The notes: generated by a model not told the origin, from the letters alone. Numbered from the stretch's first letter, positions 1-12,043 are shown. The stretch is DNA of 64,000 bases from Mesostigma viride (GCA_009746045.1 RPFO01000127.1:248001-312000), one strand, 5' to 3'. Made by a program: numbers and translations.

Positions 1-21
1 GGGTGGGTGGGTGGGTGGGTG
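1..21. repeat. (GGGT)n microsatellite, cut by window edge
   Basis: Five GGGT units open the window. They are followed at about 36-78 by short imperfect repeats of a GCAGGCACGA-like 10-mer. The full length of the GGGT run cannot be judged because it meets the window edge. Confidence 0.85.
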
Positions 22-78
22 AGTTCCATGGCACAGGCACGAGCAGGCACGAGCAGGCGCGGCAGGCACGAGCAGGCA

Positions 79-843
79 TAAGCGGAAGCCGCTTGAAACG
101 CCAGCATCAGAGCACAGAACCCCGCCAAGCCCGCCAGGATATGCCAGTATAAAGACGCATTTTTCCAGCCGCCGCAGGGACAATGCAACAACAGAGCTAA
201 GCGTGAGGCAACGCGCTCCGGCGGCAAGGGTCTCAATGGGTGCGAAATTGCGAGGTCAATGCGTGTTCTGTGGTGGCAAAACTTCCCGCGAGGAAGGAAG
301 GGCAGGGCGACCTGCGTTCTGGTTGCGCGTGGCACATGGCAGCACCGACATCTCCCCCAGAAGATGAACTCGTCATGCACAAAAATTTCAATCCCTCGTG
401 CATGCCAACACAAGAAATGCAGCACCCTCTCTCCAGAGCAGGGGCACCAGTAGAGACAAACAGGTATTATGAAAACGATTACACTACTAGTCAAACCTGC
501 ACACTGCTGGCACCACATGGCATACTCTTCTTATGCAGGATGTCTTGCACCCAGTATCCTAGACTCTGCTTGCGCTTGTCCAGGCGCAATGTCGTCCGAT
601 GAAAGAAAACCTATCGCCCGTCCAAGATAACCTATCGCGCGTCCACATGCGATGTCTTCCATGTGCAAGTTGGACCAACTCGTCACCATGTGAAACCGAC
701 AATCGGGACACGCCATCCAACCCATCTGTGCATAACATCTTCCTTGGCCATCAAGCTAGTGTATAATGAAGCACACTGTTTCCCATGGCCGCGCACGCAT
801 TGACGCAAGCCTACGAAAATTTTGAAGCACATATTGCCGCATA
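79..843. other. No gene recognised
   Basis: Short ORFs occur in several frames but none shows a recognisable domain or a convincing codon pattern. I see no coding gene, RNA gene or transposon end here. Confidence 0.5.
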
Positions 844-955
844 CCTTCCTATTCACGAGTCCTTCATGATGATCCCTTCCTATTCATGATACCTTCCTAT
901 TCATGATGATACCTTCCTATTCATGATGATACCTTCCTATTCATGAGTCCTTCAT
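844..955. repeat. 20-bp tandem repeat
   Basis: The unit CCTTCCTATTCATGATGATA recurs at 892, 912 and 932 with exact 20-bp spacing. Degenerate copies lie at 844 and 875. It is a short minisatellite with no coding interpretation. Confidence 0.8.
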
Positions 956-986
956 GATGATCCACGATAACTCCTCGATTCTGCTT

Positions 987-1285
987 GCCCAATGTCCTCC
1001 ATGACCATCACCCTAACTACCACACCCATCCACGTACAATGTCCTCCATGACCATCACCCCAACTACCACACCCATCCACGCCCAATGTCCTCCATGACC
1101 ATCACCCCAACTACCACACCCATCCACGCCCAATGTCCTCCATGACCATCACCCCAACTACCACACCCATCCACGCCCAACGTCCTCCATGACCATCACC
1201 CCAACTACCACACCCATCCACGCCCAATGCCCTCCATGACCATCACCCTAACTACCACACCCATCCACGTACAATGTCCTCCATG
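987..1285. repeat. 47-bp tandem repeat, six copies plus partial
   Basis: Six contiguous 47-bp units start at 987, 1034, 1081, 1128, 1175 and 1222, with a partial seventh from 1269. They differ only at a few sites (GCCC/GTAC at the start, CCTAA/CCCAA in the middle). The copy nearest 1285 overlaps the 3' end of the minus-strand ORF below: the last ten residues of that ORF (MEDIVRGWVW) are the reverse translation of the repeat. The array may therefore have arisen from the coding end of that gene. Confidence 0.9.
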
Positions 1286-4083
1286 TAGACCGACGACTTG
1301 TCCTGCGGGTGCAGCACGTCATCAAGCCCGAACCACAAGGGGGATTCGGCCTCCCCCGCTGCTGCCGCATCACGCCGTGCTGTCAGCAGCATGTCCGCGA
1401 TACTTTCAAGGTCCTCCTCGCTCCACCAGGACGAGGACGAGCCCTCCCAATCCGATGAGGACGATGGCGACGTGCCATCCTGGGCCGATGACAAGGTTGA
1501 GGAAGCGGGGGGTGTCTCTGGTGTGGCGGCTGCGGGGGATGTTGTTGTTGTTTCGCGTGTCGATGGCGAGGGCCTCGATGGAGATGACCTGCCATTCCCT
1601 GTCGCGGATGGTGATGATGACGATGACGAAGAAGATGATGATGGTGATGATGATGATGAAGAAGTGGAGAGCGCAAGGGATGGCTCCGCGGCCTGGCCCG
1701 TGCCACCTGACTGCTGCCCTTGAATTGCTGATTGCCCTTGCGCGCCTGAACGCCCTTGATTCCGGCGGCTGTCAGCGATTCGCTGCGCCCATCGCAGGTT
1801 CTCTTCCAACTCTCCCCGCGTGTCCATGATGCTGGGGCGTGCCGGCGCGCCCCCCTGGCATGTCAGGTTGCAACCACCGACATCCGAGCGTAGAAATCTC
1901 ACTCCTTGTAATCATCGATATCTATAGTGATACTACTAATCTATTATGAGACAACAAAGTACTGCTATACATGCACACTACTATATGCATGTATATAAAC
2001 CTGGTGATCATAGATCAACTACGCGCTGATCTCAACGAGTACAGGGTACTGCCGACTACGGAGGAAGTTGTGAGCCCGACCCAATGAGGGACTCCCGTGG
2101 CCCCAGGGTTCGCCCCCCGCGTCCCCAAGTTTTGCCTACTGCCTCTATCCAGCAGCATAGAGGGATGAATAGCATATATAGTGCAGCCAGCTGCTAACGT
2201 TGAGCAGAATGTATGAACGACTGACAAGTCTAATCAATGCAAACTTACCCAGCATGATGTTTACCCAACCCATCTCCTTGTTTACTTTCCAGAACACCCA
2301 GTGCCCAGAAGCCTCCCAAGGGCTGCATGTGAATAGCTACCAAACCAAAGATAAGGTGGCAATAGCTACCAACCCAAAACAAGTACCAAAGCTGGTGATC
2401 CACCCACCCACTCCCCGCGCATGACCCCAACCCTGCCCCTGGGCCCCCCACGTGCTCTATCTCATGACTTGCCACTCGACAAAGCCATGTGCCTGCCCTG
2501 CTGCCTGACCCGCCTTGCCTGGGAACAGCCTTTTCAAAAACAGTGATTGCTTCAGCCCAGTGAGCAACACCCGCAGCTTCCACAACCATCATCTAGCCTA
2601 TTATTGGGCAAGGAATGAGAGTTTGAGCACAGGCCACCTGCAGAAATCAACTAGATCTCAACGCGAATACCAATACGCGACTACCTACGTGCACATCATC
2701 ATTGCACCCACAGTTGCGCCCGCACCATGATGCGGAGAGAGCGCTCGGTGGCCTGCCCACTTGAGGCAGTGAGAGAAGCTAGGGCGCCCTCCCTCCTTCT
2801 CATTGTGCATGCATAAGGGTTTAAGGGTCCTGAACATCGGTACCCACATGACGCAGTCTACGTGATATTTAATGAATTAATTAATGTGGACATCAATATA
2901 CAATATCAATGCAAATACCAGTGAGGACTTCAGTGACCATATCTACGCAGACACCACTGCGGAAATCAAGGAGAATACCAACGAGGGCAGCAATGCAGGT
3001 ATGCCTCTTCCCAGAAGAGCAGTGCTCGCTCACCTGCGCTTGTTCTGCCTCCCTGTCAGCACCCTGGCCTTCCTGACCCCCTGCCATGGCTCCGCCCACC
3101 TCTTCTGGCATCCATCCCTCAGCACCATCACTCGGACCGTGTCTGCCAGTCGCCTCCACTGCCCTGGGCCACTCCTGCCCATTTCCTCCATGGCTGGCAG
3201 ATGCCTGAGGTCCCATCCAATCAAACCGAGTTGGACCGGGCAACTGGCCATCGTACAACCCAGCAACAGCGGATGCCTGCGACTTGGCCGTATCCAAACC
3301 AGATGTGCCGGATGCCTGCATTTTCTTCAGATCCAACCCAGGCGCACCAGATGCCTGAGGTCTCGCTCCTTCCAATCCACTTGAGCCGGCTGCTTGTGGC
3401 CTCGCTCTACCCCCTCCACTCCTATCACCTCCGATGGAACCGATGGCATCTGGCACGGGGGCGGTCGGCAGCATGGGTGTGGGCCCGCGGCCACCCACCA
3501 GCTCCCGTCGACGAAAGTCCCGCCCCCAGCCGGGGCCCCCGATGCGTCGCACGGTCCTGGACGATGCATCCCTGGTGTTCTGCTGGGCCGTCACGCCACC
3601 TGTCGCCTCCTCAGGCTGCCCCGCATCATCAGAGAAAATGCAGCAGGGGTTCTTCTGCAACGGGCGCGCATGCTGTTTCTGATGACGCACACCACGCTTC
3701 TCGCCAGCTGGTCTCAAGGTGGCAGGGCATCGACGGGGAGGAAGCAGGGCAGTGCATGCCATTCTGTCGGATACTCGGCCTGCAACGCTCAACATTGCTC
3801 TGCTCAATGCTCTGCCTGGGGCTCTGCTTGACTCTCCCCAAGGTGCCTTGCTCAAGGCACCAGCTGAGGCAGGGGCAGCGGCAGGCGCAGGTGACAGATG
3901 GCAGTGCGGTGGCTGGTGGCGACGTGTGCCGGCACAAGGGTACACGGGTACAAGAGTGCGCGGGTTCGCGCTGGTACTTGGGTCGGCACGGGCCATGGGG
4001 AGGTGGCTTGGGATGGTGCTAGGGGCCATATTCATGGGCCACCCACGTGGGCTACTGATGAGGTGGACCTGCACGCGCCGCAC
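1252..4083 (-). CDS. Probable two-exon gene for a low-complexity hypothetical protein
   Basis: I do not recognise this protein. Two minus-strand open segments join cleanly. The upstream one (4083 to 3034) ends in a CAG|GTGAGC donor, and the downstream one begins after a CCAG acceptor at 1855 and runs from 1854 to the stop at 1252. Both borders are in phase 0, giving about 550 residues with an intron of 1179 bp. The upstream exon encodes Gly/Ser/Ala-rich degenerate 14-16 residue repeats around QASGxSGLD (about 3240-3430). The downstream exon has a charged N-terminal part, a long serine run with acidic and proline stretches, and a more ordered tail (EEDLESIADMLL, then WFGLDDVLHP). The start at 4083 is only the first Met of the open frame and could be wrong, and more exons may exist upstream. 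Biased composition alone could keep these frames open, so confidence is moderate. Confidence 0.4.
2700..2890 (-). repeat. Dispersed repeat, copy 1 (partner at 43870-44080)
   Basis: The reverse complement closely matches 43870-44080 over about 190 bp. Shared blocks include an ATTAATTAAT run, a CACGT...GACTGCGTCA stretch, GGGCGCCCTAGCTTCTCTCA and CAGGCCAC.GAGCGCTCTC. It is non-coding and probably a MITE-like or solo repeat family. It lies just outside the intron of the gene above, on the same strand side. Confidence 0.7.
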
Positions 4084-4095
4084 ATTTTAATTTAG

Positions 4096-5343
4096 GGGAG
4101 ATTACACACGGATCAAATAAGAAAAAAAGTTGTTTTCAAAAATGGAACAAATTAATGGAGAAGTTTTTGGGCAGGATTGTATTAAGAATAATTGAACCAG
4201 GACACAAAGACAAGGAGCTATGTCTCAGTGCCCGGAGTTGGACAGGTTTCTCTGGACAAGGATGTGCTGCATTGTTTCAAGAAAAAAGCAAGAGTCTTAT
4301 CTGCTACGATGCCCAAAATGCATGATATCCTCGTGTCCCCCGTCACATCTCAGCTGAGTATACCATACCGCCTCACCTTCTAGCGCGGCTTGGGTTTAGC
4401 ACTGGCAACCCACAGCAGTACTAGGTACCACAGTGCTTTAGAAGGAAGTCTCGATCCACTACAACCGACTTGGTCGTGCAGGTGGATAGGCTAAGGTTCT
4501 CGGAAAAAACATGTCTGATAACTGCAGCACTAAGAACGAGGCGGAGATTACGAGCTACCTACAGGTATCGCCTTGAAGGAAACACGGCCGATATTGTTTG
4601 AGCGCCCACGCGGACTTTCCGAACATGCTAAATATCCATGCCAGAATTGCATCTTGCTTCGTGAGAAGGAAGCCAATCTACTATTTTACGACACCCTGCA
4701 TGAACGATAACCTTTTCCGCCGTACGGACTGCAGATGATATGCGCTGGGATGAACGGGAAAAGCGTGCCAAAATGTCCGACAGATATAGCAAGGTTGAGT
4801 GTTTACATGCTTACCTAATTACCGCACTGCAGCTTCACCATTGCACAGGCGATGGTAAAATTCCATCAGGCCTACATCTGGCTGTCATATGCCAGCACAA
4901 TAAAGGGTAATGGGGCAAGCGCCAGGCCCAAAGCGACTACTTCGCCTGTACTTTGCTAGTAAGTTCCTGAAAAAAACGGACTACCATTTCCTGGGCTTTA
5001 ATGGCAAGCTTGTGGGTGGCAAGCTGCCAAGAAAACAGTAGCCCTGCTCGCATGGATACCTGGCCGGATAACTTACCTCAATTTCAACTGCATCACTGTC
5101 TTCGCCTTGCCGTTTCCCTGCTTCTTGCTATCTAGATTGCATGGATCGACGTCCGAGATTAATGATGATCCCCCAATCCGGTAAATAAATTAAGGAAATT
5201 AATTAGGGATCAATTAGGGAAATCAAATAGGGCCTGTCGCCTGGACACTGGACTGGTGGTCGCTGGACAGTGGACCCCCTCATCCAGGCTCTCCTGGACC
5301 CAGACTGTCTCACCAGACTGCGAAATTCTGCCGAGATGCGGTG
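4096..5343. other. No gene recognised
   Basis: This is moderately AT-rich sequence without a convincing ORF, RNA gene or transposon end. A 63-residue ORF at 4192-4383 has no recognisable features. Confidence 0.5.
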
Positions 5344-5372
5344 CTTGAGTTGAGTTGAGTTGAGTTGAGTTT
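5344..5372. repeat. (TTGAG)n microsatellite
   Basis: About five TTGAG units precede TTTATTCCCGC. Confidence 0.85.
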
Positions 5373-5513
5373 ATTCCCGCGCCGGTGGTCCGACAACTGA
5401 CAAGGTTGTTGTACAGTACTGTAACAACACAACATGTAAGCGATCGGGAGATCCGGATAAACAGGGCTGCAAACTTCAGGCAGCGAAATTAAAAAATGCG
5501 AAATGAAACGGTT

Positions 5514-5558
5514 ACCGTAGTGGTTACAATATATGTACGCGTAATTATCGTACGAATA
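5514..5558 (+). repeat. Dispersed 45-bp repeat, inverted partner at 14103-14148
   Basis: The segment beginning CCGTAGTGGTTACAATATAT matches the reverse complement of 14103-14148 with about one indel. Together with the direct repeat at 5828/13632 it shows that the same mobile family visited both places, with internal rearrangement. Confidence 0.75.
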
Positions 5559-5827
5559 CTTTTAGGAATTTTTGTTACGTCTACGAGAACTTTTGGGAAT
5601 TATTTTTACTGTACGTACGTATAATGTCAGGGTATATTCCGGGTAAATGGGTATTTTTATTAACCAATAGGAATATCATTAATGTCAGGGTATATTCAAG
5701 GGTGCGCGAGTACCTAGTAGGTAGTTCAGTTCAGTTTGACTGAACTGCATGTAGGTACTAGGTAGTAGCCATTAGATAGTAGCCAAGGAGGGACGTGGTA
5801 GTGCCATCTGGGGTCAGGAATTGGACG

Positions 5828-5945
5828 TGGTGTCTTTTTGGTGTTAAGGGTTTTGGTGTTAAAATGGTGTTAAAAATGGACCAATCGGCGCGAAGGGACT
5901 GAATTCGAGGATTACCAGTATTAGCCAACGATATTACGAGATGAG
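5828..5945 (+). repeat. Dispersed repeat, direct partner at 13632-13740
   Basis: It shares TTTTTGGTGTTAAGGG, TTTGGTGTTAAAA, CCAATCGGCGC, GACTGAATT and AACGATATTAC with 13632-13740, in the same order and orientation. Both copies follow a short TTCAGTTCAGT tract. It is non-coding; no TIR or poly(A) end could be fixed. Confidence 0.7.
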
Positions 5946-6600
5946 TCCACACCAAGATTTCTGAACTATACTGAACGAAATGGCTTCGCTCAGCTGGCGG
6001 TTCAGGCTGAACAAGGTTAGCGTTGTACCGGTGTTCAGTAAAACCGCGTTGACGGTAAACAGAGCCGTTTCCCGCGTAATTCCGCGGCGCGCTCACTGTT
6101 CCGGTGTCGCGGAGTCGAATTAGAGGCGGAACATTTCACTGCGTGAGCGGGCCAAAGACAGCCTGGCCGGTGACAGTAATGGATAAAGCAGGGACAAAGA
6201 AATGAATGGCGGTGCTGCAATAGACATCGATTCTGGGGCATATTGAGTGCTTGCAAACAATGCTGACAGTGATCGGAGTGTCATTTATTTGAAATATCGC
6301 GATAGTTTTAACCCCTTGAAAGCTGCAGCCTATTTTTTTGTGGAAAAAGGTCCGTTCGGCCTGCATCGGCGCTGTGCGATTTAGCAACTAGATTTAGCGA
6401 GCAGCTGGGCGTGTTGATGATTCCTGGTCGAATGTAAGTCTTCTTTAGCGCGCCCGCTCGCTTTTAGGGAAGACCTTGACTTGGCGAGTGGGTAATCCGA
6501 CGACTTCGCTCATATATATCGAATAGGCAGGGATATCCATGCCTATTGCCCGAACGTGGCGACATGAAGTTTATGCCGCGCACTACCCAATTATCTTTCG
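5946..6600. other. No gene recognised
   Basis: Mixed sequence upstream of the OTU remnant. No ORF here shows a recognisable domain. Confidence 0.45.
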
Positions 6601-7240
6601 AGTACTTGTGGTTACACGTTACTGCCGGTGAGCATGGTGTTGCTTGTACTCACCACAGGCCTTCAGCAATTTACCCTCCAAGTGCCATGAAGATCTGCGC
6701 CACTCCACGTGATGGCAACTGTCTGTTTGGGGCTATAACTCATCAGCGCACGGGAAACTGTCATCATGGGGACACACCCATGCCGACAGGAAGTCGTGGA
6801 CTATATGCAGGTATTGTGGAGCTGCCTATGTCGTTGTTCTTTACGTGTTTAGTACCATGTTTGCTTGCCTGCATTTCACATGTCCTTTCCATCGGCCTGT
6901 CGATCACAGCATGTTTTGTGCGCCCACGTACACAAGTCATTATACACGTTTGCCACCTGCACTGCCGTCAACTCATTCCTAGTATGCCCACTCTCAATCA
7001 TAACTGCTGGACTATGGGGTGCTGTACCATACATATATTGCCACGTTTCTGCAGGCACACGCGCCCTTCTTCGCTTCTTTTAATGAAAAGGAAGAGGTCT
7101 CCTTTCTAGATTATTTGTCACGGATGCGCAAGGATGGCTCATGGGGCGGCAATCGAGAGCTGCAGCCCTGGTGTACCGCGTTAACATCAATGTCCACCAC
7201 GTGCGTGGTCTCGCCCATTACATGTTGTTACTAATTCAGA
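6600..7240 (+). pseudogene. OTU-type cysteine protease domain, broken, two exons
   Basis: Two pieces resemble the OTU deubiquitinase fold. The first (about 6600-6810) has the catalytic-cysteine block PRDGNCLFGAIT and then, one frame over, RQEVVDYMQ ending at a phase-0 CAG|GTATTG donor. The second, after a GCAG acceptor at 7054, reads AHAPFFASF, then FLDYLSRMRKDGSWGGNREL, which matches the family's helix and W-G-G-N-x-E-L loop. After position 7165 the frame must shift by one base to give ALVYRVNINVHH, the typical next strand. A second shift lies between the Cys block and RQEVVDYMQ (about 6755-6790). OTU enzymes cleave ubiquitin chains. The two shifts argue for a decayed gene, although unseen splicing or an assembly error could explain one of them. 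No complete C-terminal His region was found. Confidence 0.55.
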
Positions 7241-7744
7241 AGCTCTATTGTCAAAATAATTTGTGTGTTTTATCCATGATAACAAGTAGACCCGGTAGGG
7301 GCCAAGCCCCTACTGGTACAGTTATTCTGTCATTCACGCCTTTCGTTGTGTTCAAGGTTTTTGTGGGGTCGACCCAACTTAATGCATGAATGACTCTACT
7401 TAATTGTACTAATTTGAACTAAAGATACTCAAATATATTGTTCTGAACTACTTTGAACTTGAATGCCGAAATCTGATGCGACCCAACGGGAGCACGAGTT
7501 TAATTAATCATGCGACCCAAATTAAGTCGTGAACACAACTCAAGCCAACCCAACTGAAGGCATGAATGACTGTACATACTATATTATTGGGGTGAAGAGA
7601 CATGCCGTTTGCTTTCAATTGGTGGTAATTGGGTTGTTTGCTTGGCTGTTTGGTTCGGTCGGTGAGTGCAGTGTAGGGGCTAGGCCAACTTGGCAGCACC
7701 TGGACAACTCGTGGATGATGGTACTAACCCGGAGTGCTTTGGTT
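7241..7744. other. No gene; small palindrome
   Basis: AT-rich sequence with a short inverted repeat near 7293-7315 (GGTAGGGGC / GCCCCTACT). Nothing coding is recognised. Confidence 0.45.
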
Positions 7745-7970
7745 AGTATGGTGCACCCGTGCGTGGTCAGTGGGTAAAGAGTGTGCTTGGTCAGTGAGTT
7801 GAACGTGTGGTTTTGGTCAGTGTAGGGAACCCGTGTTTGTTCATGCAGTGGGTGGAACGTGTGCTTGGTCAGTAGGTGGAACCCGTGTGTGGTCAGTGGG
7901 TGGAACGTGTGCTTGGTCAGTGGGTGGAACATGTGCTTGGTCAGTGGGCTGAACGTGTGCTTGGTGAATA
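7745..7970. repeat. 24-bp tandem repeat, about nine copies
   Basis: Degenerate units of CGTGTGCTTGGTCAGTGGGT plus GGAA repeat at about 24-bp spacing. Because 24 is a multiple of three, open frames with repeated peptides run through it on both strands. These are not evidence of a gene. Confidence 0.85.
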
Positions 7971-8155
7971 GTGTGGGTGGGAGGATTACCATTGCCATGA
8001 TAGTACTTAGAAACATGACAAAGGTAGAGACACTGTCTCCGCATTAATCTACTGATGCCGAAAATGCCCGGTAAAAGTCCTCTGCAGATTGATCATGACG
8101 ATTTACAAAACAAAATCGAGCTCCAAATCCAAAGCGTATTTCCCCGGCCGTTTGC

Positions 8156-8545
8156 ACTCCCTCCCTCCCTCCCTCCCTCCCTCCCTCCCTCCCTCCCTCC
8201 CTCCCTCCCTCCCTCCCTCCCTCCCTCCCTCCCTCCCTCCCTCCCTCCCTCCCTCCCTCCCTCCCTCCCTCCCTCCCTCCCTCCCTCCCTCCCTCCCTCC
8301 CTCCCTCCCTCCCTCCCTCCCTCCCTCCCTCCCTCCCTCCCCTCCCTCCCTCCCTCCCTCCCTCCCTCCCTCCCTCCCTCCCTCCCTCCCTCCCTCCCTC
8401 CCTCCCTCCCTCCCTCCTCCCTCCCTCCCTCCCTCCCTCCCTCCCTCCCTCCCTCCCTCCCTCCCTCCCTCCTCCCTCCCTCCCTCCCTCCCTCCCTCCC
8501 TCCCTCCCTCCCTCCCTCCCTCCCTCCCTCCCTCCCTCCCTCCCT
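8156..8545. repeat. (CCCT)n microsatellite, about 390 bp
   Basis: A nearly pure CCCT run, with single-base slips near 8340, 8417 and 8472. It passes directly into the ACGC block. Long ORFs across it (PPSLPPSL, or GGREGGRE on the other strand) are artefacts of a four-base period. Confidence 0.97.
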
Positions 8546-9059
<514 letters not shown>

Positions 9060-9274
9060 CTCTTTCATTCAATGCATCATGCCCTTGTTACCGTATATAG
9101 CCACTTTAGGGGGATAAAATCCTCATCTCAGCTGTCCTGTACTGTAATTGCAGACGAGGCGGTAGTGTGGCGGATATCCTCAGGGGCAATAACCTCCACC
9201 TGCGGACTTCTACCCTGCATTCTAGCAATGGGCCACGGGGCTCGTGGGTATTAAACAGGAGCATGCCCCCCATG

Positions 9275-9393
9275 CTACATGACCTCCCCACGGAGGCATG
9301 TTATAATTTAATTTAATTTTTTTAATGCCCCCCATGCCAGGCCTTAAAAAATTAAATTAAATTATAACATGACTCCGTTGGGAGATCATGTAG
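9275..9393. repeat. Imperfect hairpin, about 49-bp arms
   Basis: The arm 9275-9323 (CTACATGACCTCCCC..., then an AT-rich ATTTAATTTAATT tract) pairs with 9345-9393 with a few mismatches, leaving about 21 bases of loop. A related degenerate unit (CCAGGCCTTAATTAATTAA, then a CCCGTTGGGGAGTCAC-like stretch) follows at about 9515-9600. Each unit is followed by a GATGGATGG run. It may be a MITE or a LINE 3'-tail structure, since the LINE remnant on the minus strand ends next to it. Confidence 0.75.
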
Positions 9394-9687
9394 CACATAT
9401 TCCCGTGGATGGATGGAGGGGGGACAAAGCCGCGAAACCGAACTAGTCTAACTCTAAGCTAATCTAATCTAGAAAACACTACCTATTCTACTCAGCAAAG
9501 CACCCCTTCCACGTACCAGGCCTTAATTAATTAATTAATTAATTATACTCGTGCTCCCGTTGGGGAGTCACGGAGCATTAACCCCGATGGATGGATGGGT
9601 GGGTGCAAACAGTCCTACCGGTCTAAGCTATCTACATCAGCTGCCTACGACATCTATCTAACAGCAACTACATCTATCTATACAGCA

Positions 9688-10875
9688 TCATGTGGCCCTA
9701 GGGGAGCTGTCTGGCGTGCCTCCCGTGGGTTTGCACACGCCCGGGCGCTTCCCCACAGCGGGGGGCTCGTTGTCCTCTATGACCTGGGCCCACTTGGCCT
9801 TGTCCATCATCTTCTTCCAAATTACGGAGAGGCCTAGGCCCCCCATGTCCTCTACTAGCTGTTCTTTGAAGGTGCGGGCCTTGCGGCGTCTAACATCAGG
9901 GGGCCCGGCCCATGTCAGGAGGTGCCGGCCAGGCTGAGCTGGTCGCAGTCCTGCGGGGGGGCCACGTGAGGTGTCTACCTGGTTGGTGCGAGCTAGGTGC
10001 CCTACGAGCTGCAGGCGCCGCTGCTTAATGGTGCTGGTGATATATGGCATTGCGGAGTGCCTGATCAGAATATATGGCATGCCCTGGTATAGGTCCTCAT
10101 TGCGGACATGAGCAGCATATCCTACTCTGAAAATGGAACGCAGCATGTTGGTGACCGCGCCGTCCAGCTTGCGGGCCAGGTCGGCGGTGAGGGTCCACGT
10201 CTCGGCCCCATACGTGAGAACAGGAAGGACGAGGACCTTGAACAGGTCCTGTTTCTCGATCTTGCCCGGCCAGGCCGGGCTTGCGCCACAGGGCCCGGTA
10301 CTGGCGTAAAGCGTGCCAGTCGAGGGAGATGCGGTGGTCCACATCAACCTCGCAGCTGGGGAGCAGGCTGCCCAGCAGCTCAAGTGACGCGGTCCCGATA
10401 CAGGACTCGAGAGCCGTCGAGGAGATAGAGGGGTGGCGGTGAGTGGGTGAGCCCAACCGCCAGGGCCTCTGTCTTCTTGCTGACCTCAAGCCCCACTGCA
10501 CCGGCGGGCCTCAATAGCCAGGCAGTCAAGCCATGTCTGCACGTGCCCAGTGTCCTCGAAGAGGGTGGTGTCGTCTGCGTAGATGATGTCTGCCAGCCGA
10601 ATCTCCGTGTCCGCTCCGCCATGCGAATATTTGTTAGCGAGCTGCACCCCTGGTTCCCTACCCACGATGCGGGCAAATCGCTTGCGCGCCTGAATCATTA
10701 CGTATTCGACCACAATAATGAACAGGTATAGGGTGACAGCACGCAACCCTGCCACACACCCTTCTGTAGACTGTAAAGGGCATGGTGGCGTGGTCCCGTA
10801 AGAAGTGCGCACCGAAGTGGTGGACCCTTCATGCAGGTTGCGGATGACAGCAAAAAAGGGGCGGGGGATCCCCAT
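9688..10875 (-). pseudogene. LINE (non-LTR retrotransposon) reverse transcriptase remnant
   Basis: Read on the minus strand, the first piece (10875-10486) holds RPFFAVIRNLHEGSTTSVRT and the RT catalytic motif IIYADDTTLFEDT. The second (10383-9688) holds the connection and C-terminal part typical of LINE ORF2 proteins, with LPVLTYGAETWTLTADLARK and RRLQLVGHLAR. The two are in different frames with a break near 10380-10490, and the usual GVKQGCVLSP motif is degraded to a TEGCVAGL-like stretch, so the copy is dead. The endonuclease domain and 5' part are missing. RT would copy the element RNA at a nicked target. Confidence 0.85.
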
Positions 10876-11095
10876 GTCCTCTGCTAGCTGTTCTTTGAAG
10901 GTGCGGGCCTTGCGCGGCGTCTAACATCACGGGGCCCGGCCCACGTCATGAGGAGGTGCCGGCCAGGCTGAGCTGGTCGCAGTCCCGCGGGGGGGCCACG
11001 TGAGGTGTCTACCTGGTTGCATGGTGCGAGCTAGGTGCCCTATACGAGCTGCAGGCGCCGCTGCTTAATGGTGCTGGTGACATATGGTGATATGA
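10868..11095 (-). repeat. Second copy of the LINE 3' coding end
   Basis: This repeats about 9838-10060, with the same ATGTCCTCT.CTAGCTGTTC opening on the plus strand and the same AGCTGCAGGCGCCGCTGCTT block near its end. A few small indels separate the copies. The fragment stands immediately 5' (in element sense) of the RT YADD piece, so it is a tandem duplication or a second truncated insertion. Confidence 0.85.
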
Positions 11096-12043
11096 CATTT
11101 ATAGCGGCCCGGCCTGGTTTGGCGACGCGGTGGCCAATATTGGACATTACCACGCCATAATTTTAGCTGACATGCAGAGCAAAGACGCTGTTAATTGGCG
11201 TCATCCGCTCAACCCCTCTTACTCAGATAATGGTCGGATCAGCAGGATAAGCAGCGTTTGGCGGACGTTGTCAAAGACTACGACCCCGTAACTGTGGGTC
11301 CTAGGAAATATAAAAAGAATGGTAGGCATTGTTTGCGTGCATGCGCAAGATTAGCTCGAGAACTAACTTGAGGCCCATATATTTTGGATTTGCAGTGGAC
11401 ATCATACAATTATACGTGTTGACGTCGATCTTGGGGAAAAATGCACCGTATATATCTTAAATTGGGAATTCAGTGCTCCGTGGTCCCCCAACTAACGGGG
11501 ATGCACGAGACTAATGAATTAATTTAATTATTTGTATTTTAGTGTAATCCGTACATTGTCGAGGAGGTAACATGGAAAATCAAATAACGGTTCAATTGGA
11601 GCGCAATATTGATAAATGTTGTGCACTAAACACCAGTCATCACGAACATAACAAACATAAAAAAGTTTTATCTAAAAACGATGGCAAGATGTATAAAGCA
11701 ACATACTACGTATACGAATAGTTTCTCACTTCATAAGAAGATGAAAGTCGTTTGGCCATGGGGGACACAACAAATTGCAAAGGCATACGTCGAGGCAAAC
11801 CCTCCAGTGCCTGCTTTTATCCAAAACACAACATGGCCATGACATTAGTAACTCTTGGTCCTCACAAAGTCTAGCTACACCTATATGGATCAAGCACAAA
11901 TGAGTGCCATGGTATTCTGGCCAGAATTTTTCCCGTGATTCACAATTTGCTCAATGTCCCTTCATTCATTGGCCCAAGCTAACACCATTAATTAAGAAAA
12001 GCTAGAGCTCTGCTATGGCACAGCTGGATGTGGACTTGGTAAA
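11096..12043. other. No gene recognised
   Basis: AT-rich intergenic sequence with many stops in all frames. Confidence 0.5.

Noticed and set aside
240-602. 120-residue ORF near the window start
   Set aside because: No recognisable domain, overlapping ORFs in other frames and no splice or codon support.
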